Below, in pieces: positions 26,304 through 34,737 of a stretch of DNA of 48,350 nt. A model generated the notes under the pieces. It was not told the DNA's origin and did no database searches. It saw nothing but the letters and a program-made list of their open reading frames with translations. Source of the DNA: Betaproteobacteria bacterium (GTDB taxonomy: Bacteria > Pseudomonadota > Gammaproteobacteria > Burkholderiales > SG8-39); the NCBI GenBank assembly GCA_009693435.1, contig SHXF01000024.1:1-48350 (forward strand), given 5' to 3'. The translations under genes and the position numbers were made by a program. The first letter of the stretch is position 1. Every line of letters begins with the position of its first letter.

Positions 26304-27266
26304 TCAGGACCGTGCCGGGTTTTGCGCGCGTAGCTCGCCCGCGAAATCGGCAAGTCCCCTGGCTACGTTGTATTGCGGCGCGTAACCGAGGTCTTCGCGC
26401 GCACGGGTCAGATCGAGCATCTGTTCGTGGACCCAGTACGGACCGATCACGGCCTTGGGAAGAATATCCGCCTTCGACCCGGGCACCGCGGCGATGATCG
26501 ATGCGGCCACCTCCGCCGGCGTGGAGAGCTGTCCGGACCCGATGTTGTAAACACCGTGCTTCAGGGGTTTCTCGCAAGCGAGGACAACTCCCATCGCGAC
26601 GTCCTTCGCGTAAACATGGTCGTTGATAGTGATGATGCCCGGGTCGAGTTTCACCGGTTTGCCAGCGAGCGCCGTCGTCAGCGCGTCGTGCATGGCAATG
26701 CCCGCGAAATCCCCGCCCAGATAATGACCGCGGCCATATATCTGGGCAAAGCGCAGTATCGCAAATTCGATGCGGTACTCCTTGGCAAACGAGACCAGCA
26801 GGCGCTCCGACGCGATCTTGCTCGCGAGGTAGAAAATCTCGCCGGCGAGCGGATGGTCTTCCTTGATGGGCGCATCGACCGGCGCCTTGGGCGCAAGGTC
26901 CCAGTTGTAGACGCCGAAGGTGCTGGCGAACAGAAACCGCTTAACACCGGTCAGCCGGGCTGCCTCTATCAATGCAAGGCATCCGTCGACATTGGCCCGC
27001 ACGCCGGCATACGGACGCTGGCTGAGCGAATCGCCGATCAGGTAGGCGGTATGGACGATGGTGTCGATCTTGCCATTCTGTATCGTCTCTATCAGTGCCG
27101 ACAGGTCCTGCACGTCTCCGACCGCGAGAGGACAGTCGCCCGCCACCGATGCGATATAGGCGCGGTTGGGGGACCGGTCGAACAGCGTGGCGCGATGCCC
27201 GCGTTCGGCAAGCAGCCGGGCGACGTTGCAGCCGACCAGGCCGGCGCCCGTCACGAGTACATTCAT
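26304..27266 (-). CDS. NAD-dependent epimerase/dehydratase (extended SDR)
   Basis: A 320-aa extended short-chain dehydrogenase. GAGLVGCNVARLL (7-19) is the NAD-binding TGxxGxxG-type loop, D30 follows beta-2, and the catalytic residues are S115 or T116 in FASTFGVY with Y146 and K150 in FYLASK. The family epimerises nucleotide sugars, but in a catabolic cluster SDRs of this type often oxidise hydroxy intermediates. The gene is 17 nt from the SnoaL-like gene upstream and 25 nt from the amidohydrolase downstream, so it is probably in one operon. Confidence 0.88.
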   Translation of the reverse strand: MNVLVTGAGLVGCNVARLLAERGHRATLFDRSPNRAYIASVAGDCPLAVGDVQDLSALIETIQNGKIDTIVHTAYLIGDSLSQRPYAGVRANVDGCLALIEAARLTGVKRFLFASTFGVYNWDLAPKAPVDAPIKEDHPLAGEIFYLASKIASERLLVSFAKEYRIEFAILRFAQIYGRGHYLGGDFAGIAMHDALTTALAGKPVKLDPGIITINDHVYAKDVAMGVVLACEKPLKHGVYNIGSGQLSTPAEVAASIIAAVPGSKADILPKAVIGPYWVHEQMLDLTRAREDLGYAPQYNVARGLADFAGELRAQNPARS

Positions 27267-27283
27267 GTCGCTCTCCCTGCCCG

Positions 27284-27700
27284 TTATTTGGGAACCACGC
27301 CGAGTTCTTTCATCATCGGCATCATGTCGATGTACACCCAGCGTTCCGCGAGCTTGCCACCGACTACGCGAAAGATCTCCACGCCCCGGGCCACGAACTT
27401 GCGGCCGGTGGGCGCCGCGCCCATGAACGGATTCTTATGCGTGATGCCGCAGGCGATGCGTGCGACAACCGTGTCGCCTTCCGCAACAAGATCCTCTATC
27501 TCTATGGTCAGGTCCAGATGCTCGTGCAGGCCCACAGCGAGTTTTTTCACGCCTTCGATGCCCTTCACCGGAAACGGCGAGGCGGTGTTGTAGACATCCC
27601 GGAAATCCGCCGCAAACAACTCGTCGACGACTTCCAGCTTGCCCTGATTTTCGACTTCATCGTAAAACCGGCGCACCAGGCTCTTGTTCTGCTCGGACAT
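27284..27700 (-). CDS. SnoaL-like (NTF2-fold) protein
   Basis: A 138-aa cone-shaped NTF2-like protein. The start at 27700 follows GGGAGA at 6 nt; the frame runs back to 27913, but that part overlaps the neighbouring dehydrogenase and is a shadow. Motifs fit the SnoaL/ester-cyclase group: NKSLVRRFYDEVENQG, a central LDLTIEIEDLVAEGDTVVARI strand pair and the terminal GKLAERWVYIDMMPMMKELG. Relatives include polyketide cyclases and limonene-epoxide-hydrolase-like isomerases. A specific reaction cannot be assigned. Confidence 0.83.
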   Translation of the reverse strand: MSEQNKSLVRRFYDEVENQGKLEVVDELFAADFRDVYNTASPFPVKGIEGVKKLAVGLHEHLDLTIEIEDLVAEGDTVVARIACGITHKNPFMGAAPTGRKFVARGVEIFRVVGGKLAERWVYIDMMPMMKELGVVPK

Positions 27701-27764
27701 GGCTATCTCCCAGGGTTTTGGCAAGGCGTCGTCGTGGATCGGCGAGCGCCTGCCCGTTCGACAA

Positions 27765-28718
27765 TCAAAGGTCGGAATGCGTGCTGATGTACTTCGCTGA
27801 TTTCTCCGGATCGACGCCGCTTGCGCGCAGGTTGACGCCGGCGGCCTCTTCCTGGCGCTGATAGGTAACGACGTACCCGGAACCGTTGCCCCAGCCACGG
27901 TTGATGCCCTCAACGACGATCTGCTCCACCAGGTTGCTCACGAGCAGAGGCACGTTGTGCTGGCGCCCAAGCGCGGTCGCCAACCCGAGATCCTTGCGCA
28001 GCAGGGTCAAGGTGAATACCGTCGGCTCGTATACGCCCGGGAACACCGCGGCCGGAATCTCTTCGTGCATCATCTGCATCCGGCCGACCAGCCCGCGACG
28101 GACCGAATCCCACACGGTTTTCACGTCGACGCCGGCCTTGACCCCCAGGGTCAGTCCTTCGGCAATCGCCTGCGTGACGCCGCAACCTATCATCTGGTGC
28201 ACGAGCTTGCAGATGCAGCCCGCGCCGACGTCGCCGGCATGGATGATCTGGTCGCCGTAGGCCTTGAGTATCGGCAGGATGCGCTCGTACACGGCGCGCT
28301 CCGCGCCCACCATGATTTCATGGATGCCGGATGCAGCCCCCGGTTTCCCGATGCTGACCGGCGCATCGACAGCCCAGGCCTCCTTCTTCCGAAACTCCGC
28401 GGCAATCTTCCGGATGAGATCCGGCCCGCCGGTGGAAATATCGACATAGACCCCGCCCTTGCGGATTCCCTGGATGATGCCCTGCGGGCCCAGGGCCGCG
28501 GTTTCCACATCCTGCGGCGTGGGCAGCGCGGTGAACACCACATCGGACATGCGCGCCACCTCCGCCGGCGAGTTCGCGGTTTTCGCGCCCCTGGCGACGA
28601 ACGGCGCGCGTGCCTCTTCGCTGATGTCGTGGACCACCATGGGGAAACCGGCGGCCTGTATATGCGCCGCAACCGGTCCGCCCATCTTGCCGACACCTAT
28701 GTAGCCTATCGTATCCAT
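27765..28718 (-). CDS. NAD(P)-dependent 3-hydroxyisobutyrate-dehydrogenase-like oxidoreductase
   Basis: A 317-aa beta-hydroxyacid dehydrogenase. The Rossmann motif is GYIGVGKMGGP (5-15), the substrate motif DISTGGP (93-99) replaces the usual DxSTxxP, and DAPVSIGKPGAASG (118-131) follows. The catalytic lysine is K171 in GAGCICKLVHQMIG, where the common K-x-x-N asparagine is His174, so substrate specificity may differ. Enzymes of the group oxidise 3-hydroxyisobutyrate, tartronate semialdehyde or related acids. It lies 64 nt upstream of the SnoaL-like gene and 218 nt downstream of a Bug gene; a 13-bp repeat array lies in that gap. Confidence 0.88.
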   Translation of the reverse strand: MDTIGYIGVGKMGGPVAAHIQAAGFPMVVHDISEEARAPFVARGAKTANSPAEVARMSDVVFTALPTPQDVETAALGPQGIIQGIRKGGVYVDISTGGPDLIRKIAAEFRKKEAWAVDAPVSIGKPGAASGIHEIMVGAERAVYERILPILKAYGDQIIHAGDVGAGCICKLVHQMIGCGVTQAIAEGLTLGVKAGVDVKTVWDSVRRGLVGRMQMMHEEIPAAVFPGVYEPTVFTLTLLRKDLGLATALGRQHNVPLLVSNLVEQIVVEGINRGWGNGSGYVVTYQRQEEAAGVNLRASGVDPEKSAKYISTHSDL

Positions 28719-28868
28719 CGGGTGCAGCCTCCAGCGTAGGGGTTTTATGCGGCCGCCCGGCTATCAGGCGCGAACCAATCTGTCTGCGGATAGTCTGTAG
28801 CCAACCGAAACTGCGTGCGCACCAGCCAAGGCTTGCTCCCCTGCGGGAAACAAGCCAGTGACTTGCCC

Positions 28869-28948
28869 GCGTCAATCCACTGCGTCAATCCACTGCGTCA
28901 ATCCACTGCGTCAATCCACTGCGTCAATCCACTGCGTCAATCCAGTTT
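28869..28948. repeat. 13-bp tandem repeat, six units, at 3' end of a Bug gene
   Basis: GTCAATCCACTGC repeats with 13-nt period from 28871 (28884, 28897, 28910, 28923, 28936). The innermost copy contains the Bug gene stop codon (28937-28939) and last Asp codon, so the array looks like serial duplication of the gene's own 3' end. Successive copies place TGA in all three frames on the coding strand. Confidence 0.93.
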
Positions 28949-29905
28949 GAGGCCGATGTCGCGGATGATTTTTCCCCATATCTCCGAGTCGGAGCGGATC
29001 AGTTCGGCGAACTGCTGGGGCGTGCGCGGCAGGATCTCGAATCCCAGCCCTTCCAGCCTGTCCTTGATGTCCTTCATGTCGAGGATCTTCACCAATTCCG
29101 CATTGATCCTGTCCACGACGGGACCCGGGACGCCGGGCGGGCCAAGCAGGCCCAGCCAGACGCCCGTCTCGAAACCCGGAAAACCGAGTTCCTTCAGGGT
29201 AGGTACTTCCGGGATGGCGGTTGCACGCTGCGGGCCGGTAACCGCAAGCATCTTGAACCGTCCCTTGCCAAGGTTACCCTTGTAGGCAGCGAAACCATCG
29301 ATGACGAAATTCACGTCGCCTGAAAAAAGTGCTTGCGAGGTACCCGCGCTTCCCTTGTATGGAACGTCGAGAAACTTGACACCCGATTGAATGCTCAGGC
29401 GCTCGCCAATCAGACGCGTTTTCAGGGTGCCCCAACCGAAAGTGTATTTTCCCGGTGCGGTCTTGGCCAGCGCCATCAGCTCGGCCATCGAATTCGCGGG
29501 CAGGGTCGGGTGCCCGAAAACGATCACGTAGGAATTCGCCAAGCCGGCAATCGGGGTGAAATCCTTGAGCGGGTCGTAGGGAAGCTTCTGATAGGCAAAC
29601 TGGTGCATCGTGAGAGCGGCATCTATGGTCACGAGGAGCGTGTAGCCGTCCGGGGCAGCCTTCGAGACGAACGCGTTGCCGATGATGGTATCGGCGCCGG
29701 GACGATTTTCCACGATGACCGGCTGACCCCAGGCATCCGACATTTTCTGACCGATGATCCGCGCAAGGAAATCGGCGGGTCCTCCAGCAGGAGTCGGCAC
29801 CACGATCCGCACAGGCTTGTTCGGGAATGCCGCCGTCTGCGCATAGGCCGGAAATGGTGCTGCGCCCAGAATCAGGAGCGATAGCAAACCGGGAAAAACT
29901 TTCAT
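28937..29905 (-). CDS. Bug-family TTT substrate-binding protein
   Basis: A 322-aa protein with a Sec signal peptide (MKVFPGLLSLLILGAAPFPAYAQ) and the Bug ligand loops FPNKPVRIVVPTPAGGPADFLAR and ENRPGADTIIGNAFVSKAAPDGYTL. The GGPAD variant of the first loop, rather than GGxxD, and VENRPGAD instead of PGAxG set it apart from the other four copies and suggest a different ligand. GGAGGAG lies 6 nt from the ATG. The periplasmic protein should partner with a TctAB permease encoded elsewhere. It lies 114 nt downstream of another Bug gene. Confidence 0.92.
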   Translation of the reverse strand: MKVFPGLLSLLILGAAPFPAYAQTAAFPNKPVRIVVPTPAGGPADFLARIIGQKMSDAWGQPVIVENRPGADTIIGNAFVSKAAPDGYTLLVTIDAALTMHQFAYQKLPYDPLKDFTPIAGLANSYVIVFGHPTLPANSMAELMALAKTAPGKYTFGWGTLKTRLIGERLSIQSGVKFLDVPYKGSAGTSQALFSGDVNFVIDGFAAYKGNLGKGRFKMLAVTGPQRATAIPEVPTLKELGFPGFETGVWLGLLGPPGVPGPVVDRINAELVKILDMKDIKDRLEGLGFEILPRTPQQFAELIRSDSEIWGKIIRDIGLKLD

Positions 29906-30019
29906 CGATGTCTCCTCCAGGGATCAGAACTTACCGTAGCACACAAATCAATTGTGAACAATGCGATTGGCCGGGTGCGCAGCCTGCCATCCTTCCCCGG
30001 AAAGACCTGTTGGGTAAAC

Positions 30020-31018
30020 CTATTCGATTTGCGCGCCGGATTCGCGAATGACCCTGGCCCACTTCTCGGTATCGGACTTCATCAACGCAAGCATCGCTTC
30101 GGGCGTGGTGCCGAGCGGTTCGATGCCGTGGCTGCGCAGCGTGTTTCTGAAATCGGGGTTGGCGGCGACCTTCGCCACTTCCTGGCTCAAGGTATTGATG
30201 ATGGCGGCCGGGGTGCGCGCCGGCGCCAGCATGCCGAACCACGCGTTCAGTTCGAATCCCGGCGCGCCCGACTCCGACATGGTCGGCAATTGCGGCGCAT
30301 AGCTGGAGCGCTCGCGCGTGGTGATGGCGAGCATTTTGACTTTCCCCGCTTTGGAGAACTGCAATGCCGATGGAATGCCCGTGAACATGATGTTCACCAC
30401 GCCGCCGAGCAGGTCGTTCAGCGCCGACGGGCCGCCCTTGTACGGCACATGGACCATGCTGGTCTGAGTCATGGTCTTGAGCAATTCCATACCGAGATGG
30501 TGCTGCGTGCCCTGGCCGGCGGAGGCATAGTGAACCTTGCCTGGATTGGCCCTGGCATGCGCGATCAGTTCACCCAGGGTACTGGCGGGAACCGACGGGT
30601 GGGCCACCAGGATCATGTCCACGCGCGCGAGCGCGCTGATGGGCGTGAAATCGGCGTACGGATCGTAGGGCAGTTTCTTGTAAAGGGTCGGATTGACCAC
30701 TAACTGGCTGTCCACCGCCATGAACAGCGTGTAGCCGTCGGGCGCCGCCTTGGCGACGATGCCCGCTGCAACGATGCCGTTCGCGCCCGCCTGGTTGTCG
30801 ATCACCACCTGCTGCCCCAGCGATTTCGCGAGGTGCCCCGCAAGGGTGCGTGACACGATGTCCGTCACGCCGCCCGCCTGCTGCGGCAGCACCACGCGTA
30901 TGGGTTTGGCCGGATAACGCTCATCCGCGGCATTCGCCCCGCCATGCAGCGCCAACGCCGCAAGTGCGGCGCCCAGCGACAGCGCGCGGAGGGTGTAACT
31001 CAACTCGATCGAGGGCAT
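30020..31018 (-). CDS. Bug-family TTT substrate-binding protein
   Basis: A 332-aa protein. The signal peptide is MPSIELSYTLRALSLGAAL and continues hydrophobically to about residue 30. Mature motifs are YPAKPIRVVLPQQAGGVTDIVSR and DNQAGANGIVAAGIVAKAAPDGYTL. The IVLPQQAGGVTD loop differs from the VPFTPGG type at 6625, again suggesting different specificity. GGAGGAGAC immediately precedes the ATG. It lies 16 nt downstream of the carboxymuconolactone-decarboxylase-like gene, so the two are probably co-transcribed. Confidence 0.92.
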   Translation of the reverse strand: MPSIELSYTLRALSLGAALAALALHGGANAADERYPAKPIRVVLPQQAGGVTDIVSRTLAGHLAKSLGQQVVIDNQAGANGIVAAGIVAKAAPDGYTLFMAVDSQLVVNPTLYKKLPYDPYADFTPISALARVDMILVAHPSVPASTLGELIAHARANPGKVHYASAGQGTQHHLGMELLKTMTQTSMVHVPYKGGPSALNDLLGGVVNIMFTGIPSALQFSKAGKVKMLAITTRERSSYAPQLPTMSESGAPGFELNAWFGMLAPARTPAAIINTLSQEVAKVAANPDFRNTLRSHGIEPLGTTPEAMLALMKSDTEKWARVIRESGAQIE

Positions 31019-31034
31019 GTCTCCTCCTTGATAT

Positions 31035-31430
31035 TCAGGACTGCTTCGCCGCGGCTTCGTCCCGTTCGCGGAACACCGCCTTCGCGGCGGCCACCGAGCC
31101 CACCATGGCCGGCACGCCGCAATAGGGCAGGATATGGATCAGGGCTTCGAGTATCTGCTCGCGCGGTACGCCGACGTTCAGCGCACCGCCGACGTGCTGC
31201 TTCAGCACGTCGAGGCGATTCTGCGATGCGAGCAGCACCAGCGTAAGCAGGCTGCGCGTCTGTATCGGCAGATCCGGCCTGGACCATACTGCTCCATAGG
31301 CGAATTCAGTGACCAGTTCCTGCACTGCGAGATCGATCGGGTCCTCGGTGGCGAGCACTCTGTCGGTGTGCGTTTTGCCGAGCAGGCGCGAACGCAGTTC
31401 GCGTCCCTTGTCGAATGCTTCAGTACTCAT
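31035..31430 (-). CDS. carboxymuconolactone decarboxylase family protein
   Basis: A 131-aa all-helical protein of the CMD/AhpD-like fold. QTRSLLTLVLLASQNRLDVLKQHVGGALNVGVPREQILEALIHILPYCGVPA matches the PcaC signature: R-SL-TL, then H..A...G....EI.E...H...YCG.PA. The AhpD CxxC pair is absent, favouring decarboxylase-type over peroxidase-type chemistry. PcaC removes CO2 from gamma-carboxymuconolactone in the protocatechuate branch; here the substrate is unknown and no other pca genes are nearby. Its start codon lies inside the last codons of a 51-codon ORF, suggesting translational coupling. Confidence 0.88.
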   Translation of the reverse strand: MSTEAFDKGRELRSRLLGKTHTDRVLATEDPIDLAVQELVTEFAYGAVWSRPDLPIQTRSLLTLVLLASQNRLDVLKQHVGGALNVGVPREQILEALIHILPYCGVPAMVGSVAAAKAVFRERDEAAAKQS

Positions 31431-31575
31431 CGTGCGCCTCCAAGGCTGTATTGATCGAACCGGTCTGGCGTATCAGGTCGGCAAAACAATCGCTCCTCCA
31501 TCCGGGTTCCGGCGTGCCTTCACGATCGGGCACCTCGTTGCCGGCCAGCAGCGATACATCGGTCATCTTGCTCAT
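31420..31575 (-). CDS. small ORF (51 aa) with strong RBS, coupled to CMD gene
   Basis: The ATG at 31575 is preceded by GGAGG with 10-nt spacing. The frame encodes 51 residues and stops at 31420-31422, overlapping the start of the carboxymuconolactone-decarboxylase-like gene by 11 nt (GATGAGTACTGA). The peptide contains VPDREGTPEPGWRSD and a C-terminal FADLIRQTGSINTALE stretch that looks amphipathic. There is no signal or membrane segment. I do not recognise a family. It could be a genuine small protein or a leader that couples ribosomes onto the CMD gene. Upstream, a 16-bp array repeats the purine-rich ribosome-binding sequence. Confidence 0.6.
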   Translation of the reverse strand: MSKMTDVSLLAGNEVPDREGTPEPGWRSDCFADLIRQTGSINTALEAHDEY

Positions 31576-31578
31576 GTT

Positions 31579-31634
31579 GCAGTTTCCTCCCCGCAGTTTC
31601 CTTCACCCGCAGTTTCCTTCACCCGCAGTTTCCT
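31579..31634. repeat. 16-bp tandem repeat carrying a ribosome-binding-like motif
   Basis: GCAGTTTCCT occurs at 31579, 31593, 31609 and 31625, with spacings of 14, 16 and 16 nt. On the coding strand each unit reads AAGGAAACTGC or AGGAAACTGC, so the copy nearest the 51-codon ORF provides its Shine-Dalgarno and the others are upstream decoys. Confidence 0.9.
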
Positions 31635-31716
31635 ACATTATCCAACCCTGTTCAGTTGCGCACCGGGGCTTGCGTTCCACTGTGCTTCTGCGGGCTTGCA
31701 TCGAATCAGCGCCGGC

Positions 31717-32712
31717 TTATTGCGGTTTGATTCCAAGTCGTCGGATCAGCGCACTCCAATGCTCCTGGTCCTTCTGGGCGAATGCGCGCAACTCATCCGG
31801 CGTGCTGGAGCGCGCCTCCAGACCGCGTGCCTGCAGGGCGTCGCGGACCTCCTTCCTGTCCAGCAAACGAACGAAATCGCCATTGAGTTTGCTCAACACC
31901 GGCTCGGGTGTGCCGGCCGGCGCAAACAGGGCGAACCACACGTTCATTTCGAAATCGGGGAGTCCCTGCTCGGCAACGGTCGGCACGTCCGGAAACCCCA
32001 CAGTTCGCTTTTTCCCGGTGGTAGCGAGCAGTCGCATCTTGCCCGCCTTCACGTGCGGTGCGGCGCTCGACTCGGTGGTGAATAGCACCTGCGCCTCGTC
32101 GGTAAGCAGCGCGGTGATGGTCTGCGGCCCGCCCTTGTACGGAATGTGCGCGAGATCCACGCCGGCCTGTACCTTGAACTGTTCCGCGCCCAGGTGCGGC
32201 GAGCCGCCGACCCCGGTGGATGCATAGTTGATGCAGCCGGGCTGCTGCCGGGCAAGCGCGATGAGTTCGCGCACATCGCGCGCGGGAACCGACAGCGACA
32301 CCACCAGCACCTGCCCTGCGACCGCTACCAGCGTAATCGGTGCAAAGTCGCGCCGCCAATCATAGGGAAGCTTCGCGTGCAAGGAGGGGTTGATGGTGAG
32401 CGGGCCATCCGTCCCCAGGTAAAGCGTGTAGCCGTCCGCGGGCGATTTGGCGGCCAGCTCGGTGGCGATGATGCCGCTCGCGCCGGGACGGTTGTCGAGC
32501 ACCAGAGGCTGGGACCACAGTTCGCCTGCGTACTGCGCGAGAATGCGCAACAGCACATCCGCGACACCGCCCGGCGGATACGGCAGCAGGACTTTGACCG
32601 GACGCGCCGGAAAGACTTGTGCGGCCGCGGGCACCATCGCTGTGGCGCAGCTCAAAGCCAGCGCGAGCGCATACCACCATGACCTGAACGAATATCCGAA
32701 AACGTTTTGCAT
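31717..32712 (-). CDS. Bug-family TTT substrate-binding protein
   Basis: 331 aa from ATG 32712. A signal peptide, MQNVFGYSFRSWWYALALAL... with cleavage near AAAQ, is followed by FPARPVKVLLPYPPGGVADVLLR and DNRPGASGIIATELAAKSPADGYTL. The longer frame to 32955 overlaps the TAXI gene and is a shadow. This copy and the one at 33667-34650 share the NVWFALFAPAGTP / DVWFGLFAPAGTP and LPYDWRRDFAPI / LPYEWKRDFAPI blocks, so they look like a recent paralogous pair flanking the TAXI gene. Confidence 0.92.
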   Translation of the reverse strand: MQNVFGYSFRSWWYALALALSCATAMVPAAAQVFPARPVKVLLPYPPGGVADVLLRILAQYAGELWSQPLVLDNRPGASGIIATELAAKSPADGYTLYLGTDGPLTINPSLHAKLPYDWRRDFAPITLVAVAGQVLVVSLSVPARDVRELIALARQQPGCINYASTGVGGSPHLGAEQFKVQAGVDLAHIPYKGGPQTITALLTDEAQVLFTTESSAAPHVKAGKMRLLATTGKKRTVGFPDVPTVAEQGLPDFEMNVWFALFAPAGTPEPVLSKLNGDFVRLLDRKEVRDALQARGLEARSSTPDELRAFAQKDQEHWSALIRRLGIKPQ

Positions 32713-32764
32713 CGGCTGGATCCCCCTCCGGATCCCCCTCATCGAGTCCGCGCCTGCCACCCGC

Positions 32765-33670
32765 TCAACCTGGCGGCCAACAGCCTTGCTCCCGGTAGTA
32801 CTTGATTGCCCCCGCATGGTAGTCGCAGGGGACCGGCCGTGCCATCGATTCGGTCGTGAGCGCGCTGTAGTCCGCCAAAGCATTCGCCAGGTCGGGCCTG
32901 CCTTCGGCCAGGGTACGCGCGATCCGGTAGACAGTCTCCTCCTCGATGCGCGCACCGACGAGCAGCGGCAGATCGTAGGCGAGCACCTGCACCGGTTCGC
33001 GAACGCCGGTCAGTCCGGATCGAGGCAAGGTTTCCAGCGCAAATGTTTCGGGAACGATGCGCTGCATGGCCGCGATGGCTGCTGCTCCTGTCGTCAACGA
33101 CAGCATGCGCAGACCCCCCGACTGCCTGTCCGCTTCGGCAACACGGCCCGCACCGGGCGAGGAATAGAAAGCGTCGGCGCGACCCTCGAGCAGGGCATCG
33201 ATTCCGCCATTCGCGTTTGCGACCTCGATCGTAATGACGTCTTCCAGCGACAGACCGCCATTGGCGAGGATGGCGCGCACCAGGCGTGTCATCGACGTCA
33301 TCGCGGAAAAACCGTAGCTCACGCGCTTGCCCTTCAGGCCGGCGATCGTGTGTATGCCTGAATCCGCCCGCACGAACAGACCGGTGCGATTGGGAAAGAG
33401 CACGCAGATCGCGCGCAGGTTCTCCTGCCTGCGACCGGCGAACACCCCGTCTCCACGCAACGCCTCAGCCACCTCCAGCACGTTGGCAATGCCCAGTTCC
33501 AGTCCGCCGTCGTTGACCTGCGGCAGCAGCACCGACTGACCCGAAGTCGGCCTCGCCTCCGCGCGAAAAGGACTGTTCCGGTTCAACAGATCTGCCAGCG
33601 CCCTCCCGGCAGCGTTGCCGACCGATCCTTCGGCGCTCGTGCCGATACCGAGGATTGGTGACGCGCTCAT
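32765..33670 (-). CDS. TAXI-family TRAP transporter substrate-binding protein lacking a signal peptide
   Basis: 301 aa. The family start of the mature domain (GIGTSAEGSVGNAAGRALADLLNR, cf. GTGxxGGxYxxxGxxLA in TAXI proteins) occurs at residue 8, so there is no room for an export signal. In-frame codons upstream are polar and overlap the neighbouring bug gene. Other TAXI features are FVRADSGIHTIAGLKGKRVSYG and IDALLEGRADAFYSSPGAG. The ATG overlaps the upstream Bug stop by 4 nt. No DctQ or DctM permease gene is present. It may be a cytosolic ligand-binding or sensory protein, or a non-secreted relic. Confidence 0.83.
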   Translation of the reverse strand: MSASPILGIGTSAEGSVGNAAGRALADLLNRNSPFRAEARPTSGQSVLLPQVNDGGLELGIANVLEVAEALRGDGVFAGRRQENLRAICVLFPNRTGLFVRADSGIHTIAGLKGKRVSYGFSAMTSMTRLVRAILANGGLSLEDVITIEVANANGGIDALLEGRADAFYSSPGAGRVAEADRQSGGLRMLSLTTGAAAIAAMQRIVPETFALETLPRSGLTGVREPVQVLAYDLPLLVGARIEEETVYRIARTLAEGRPDLANALADYSALTTESMARPVPCDYHAGAIKYYREQGCWPPG

Positions 33671-34650
33671 TGTGCCTTGATCCCTATGGCCTTGATCAGG
33701 GCGGAAAAACGCTCCTGCTCCTTCTGTATCAGCGCCCTGAACTCTTCCGGCGAGTTCGAAGCGGCATCGAAGCCGCGGGAGATGATCGCCTCCCGCAATT
33801 CCCTGCTCTGTATCGCTTTCCCCCAGTCAGCATTGATTTTTTGCACTATCGCATCCGGCGTGCCCGCGGGGGCGAACAAGCCGAACCACACGTCCCTGTC
33901 GAAATCCGGCAAGCCGGATTCCGCGATGGGCGGCACGTCGGTCAGCAGGGTGGAACGCTTCTTCGCCGTAGTGCCGATCGCACGCAGCCGTCCCGCCTTG
34001 ATCGTTGGCGCGGCAGTCGATTCGCCGAGAAAGAACATCGAAACCTCGCCGGCAAGCACCGCCGTCATGCCCTGCTGGCCGCCTTTGTAAGGCACATGCA
34101 GGATATCCGCTCCGGACAGCGATTTGAACAGCTCGGCGTTCAGGTGCGGGTAACTGCCCGCGCCCGCCGAAGCGTAGGTGAGCTGGCCGGGCTTCTGCTT
34201 TGCCAGTGCTACGAGTTCCTGAACATTGCGCGCGGGAAGGCCAGGGTGAACAACCAGCACCATGTTCATCGACGCAACCACACTGATAGGCGCGAAATCG
34301 CGTTTCCATTCGTAGGGAAGCTTGAGAAACAGACTGGGCAGGACCGTGATGATCTCGGGCGCAGTGAGAAACAGGGTGTAGCCATCCGGCGTGGATTTCG
34401 CCGCCAGTTCCGCGCCGACGATACCGCTGGCGCCGGTCCGGTTGTCCACGACGACCTGCTGCGACCACATTTCGCCCAGTTGCTGGCCCACCACGCGCAT
34501 GACGATGTCGCCGGCGCCGCCCGCCGGATAGGGAACGATCACTCTTACCGGTTTGTTGGGCCAGGCCTGGCCCCAGGCCGGCGACCCGGACGTCACACAT
34601 GCCGCCACGGTCACGATGGCGAGGGCAACGCTGTGAAGAAAAGCATGCAT
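33667..34650 (-). CDS. Bug-family TTT substrate-binding protein
   Basis: 327 aa from ATG 34650 (AAGGAGACG, 6 nt). The signal peptide MHAFLHSVALAIVTVAACVTSGSPAWGQ is followed by WPNKPVRVIVPYPAGGAGDIVMR and DNRTGASGIVGAELAAKSTPDGYTL. Its stop codon overlaps the TAXI start, giving a translationally coupled pair of periplasmic-type ligand binders from two unrelated transporter classes. It lies 87 nt downstream of the Rieske dioxygenase alpha gene and probably supplies that pathway's substrate. Confidence 0.92.
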   Translation of the reverse strand: MHAFLHSVALAIVTVAACVTSGSPAWGQAWPNKPVRVIVPYPAGGAGDIVMRVVGQQLGEMWSQQVVVDNRTGASGIVGAELAAKSTPDGYTLFLTAPEIITVLPSLFLKLPYEWKRDFAPISVVASMNMVLVVHPGLPARNVQELVALAKQKPGQLTYASAGAGSYPHLNAELFKSLSGADILHVPYKGGQQGMTAVLAGEVSMFFLGESTAAPTIKAGRLRAIGTTAKKRSTLLTDVPPIAESGLPDFDRDVWFGLFAPAGTPDAIVQKINADWGKAIQSRELREAIISRGFDAASNSPEEFRALIQKEQERFSALIKAIGIKAQ

Positions 34651-34737
34651 GAACGTCTCCTTGTTCGAGTTCGGGCCGCCTCCGCTGCGCCACCGCGCGC
34701 ATGATGCGCGACTCATGTTCCCGGGCTCCGGGCGCGC

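Noticed and set aside
28869..28948. Possible CRISPR array
   Set aside because: The 13-bp units are directly adjacent with no unique spacers and no cas genes; this is a simple tandem repeat. The same holds for the arrays at 16289, 22895 and 43807.
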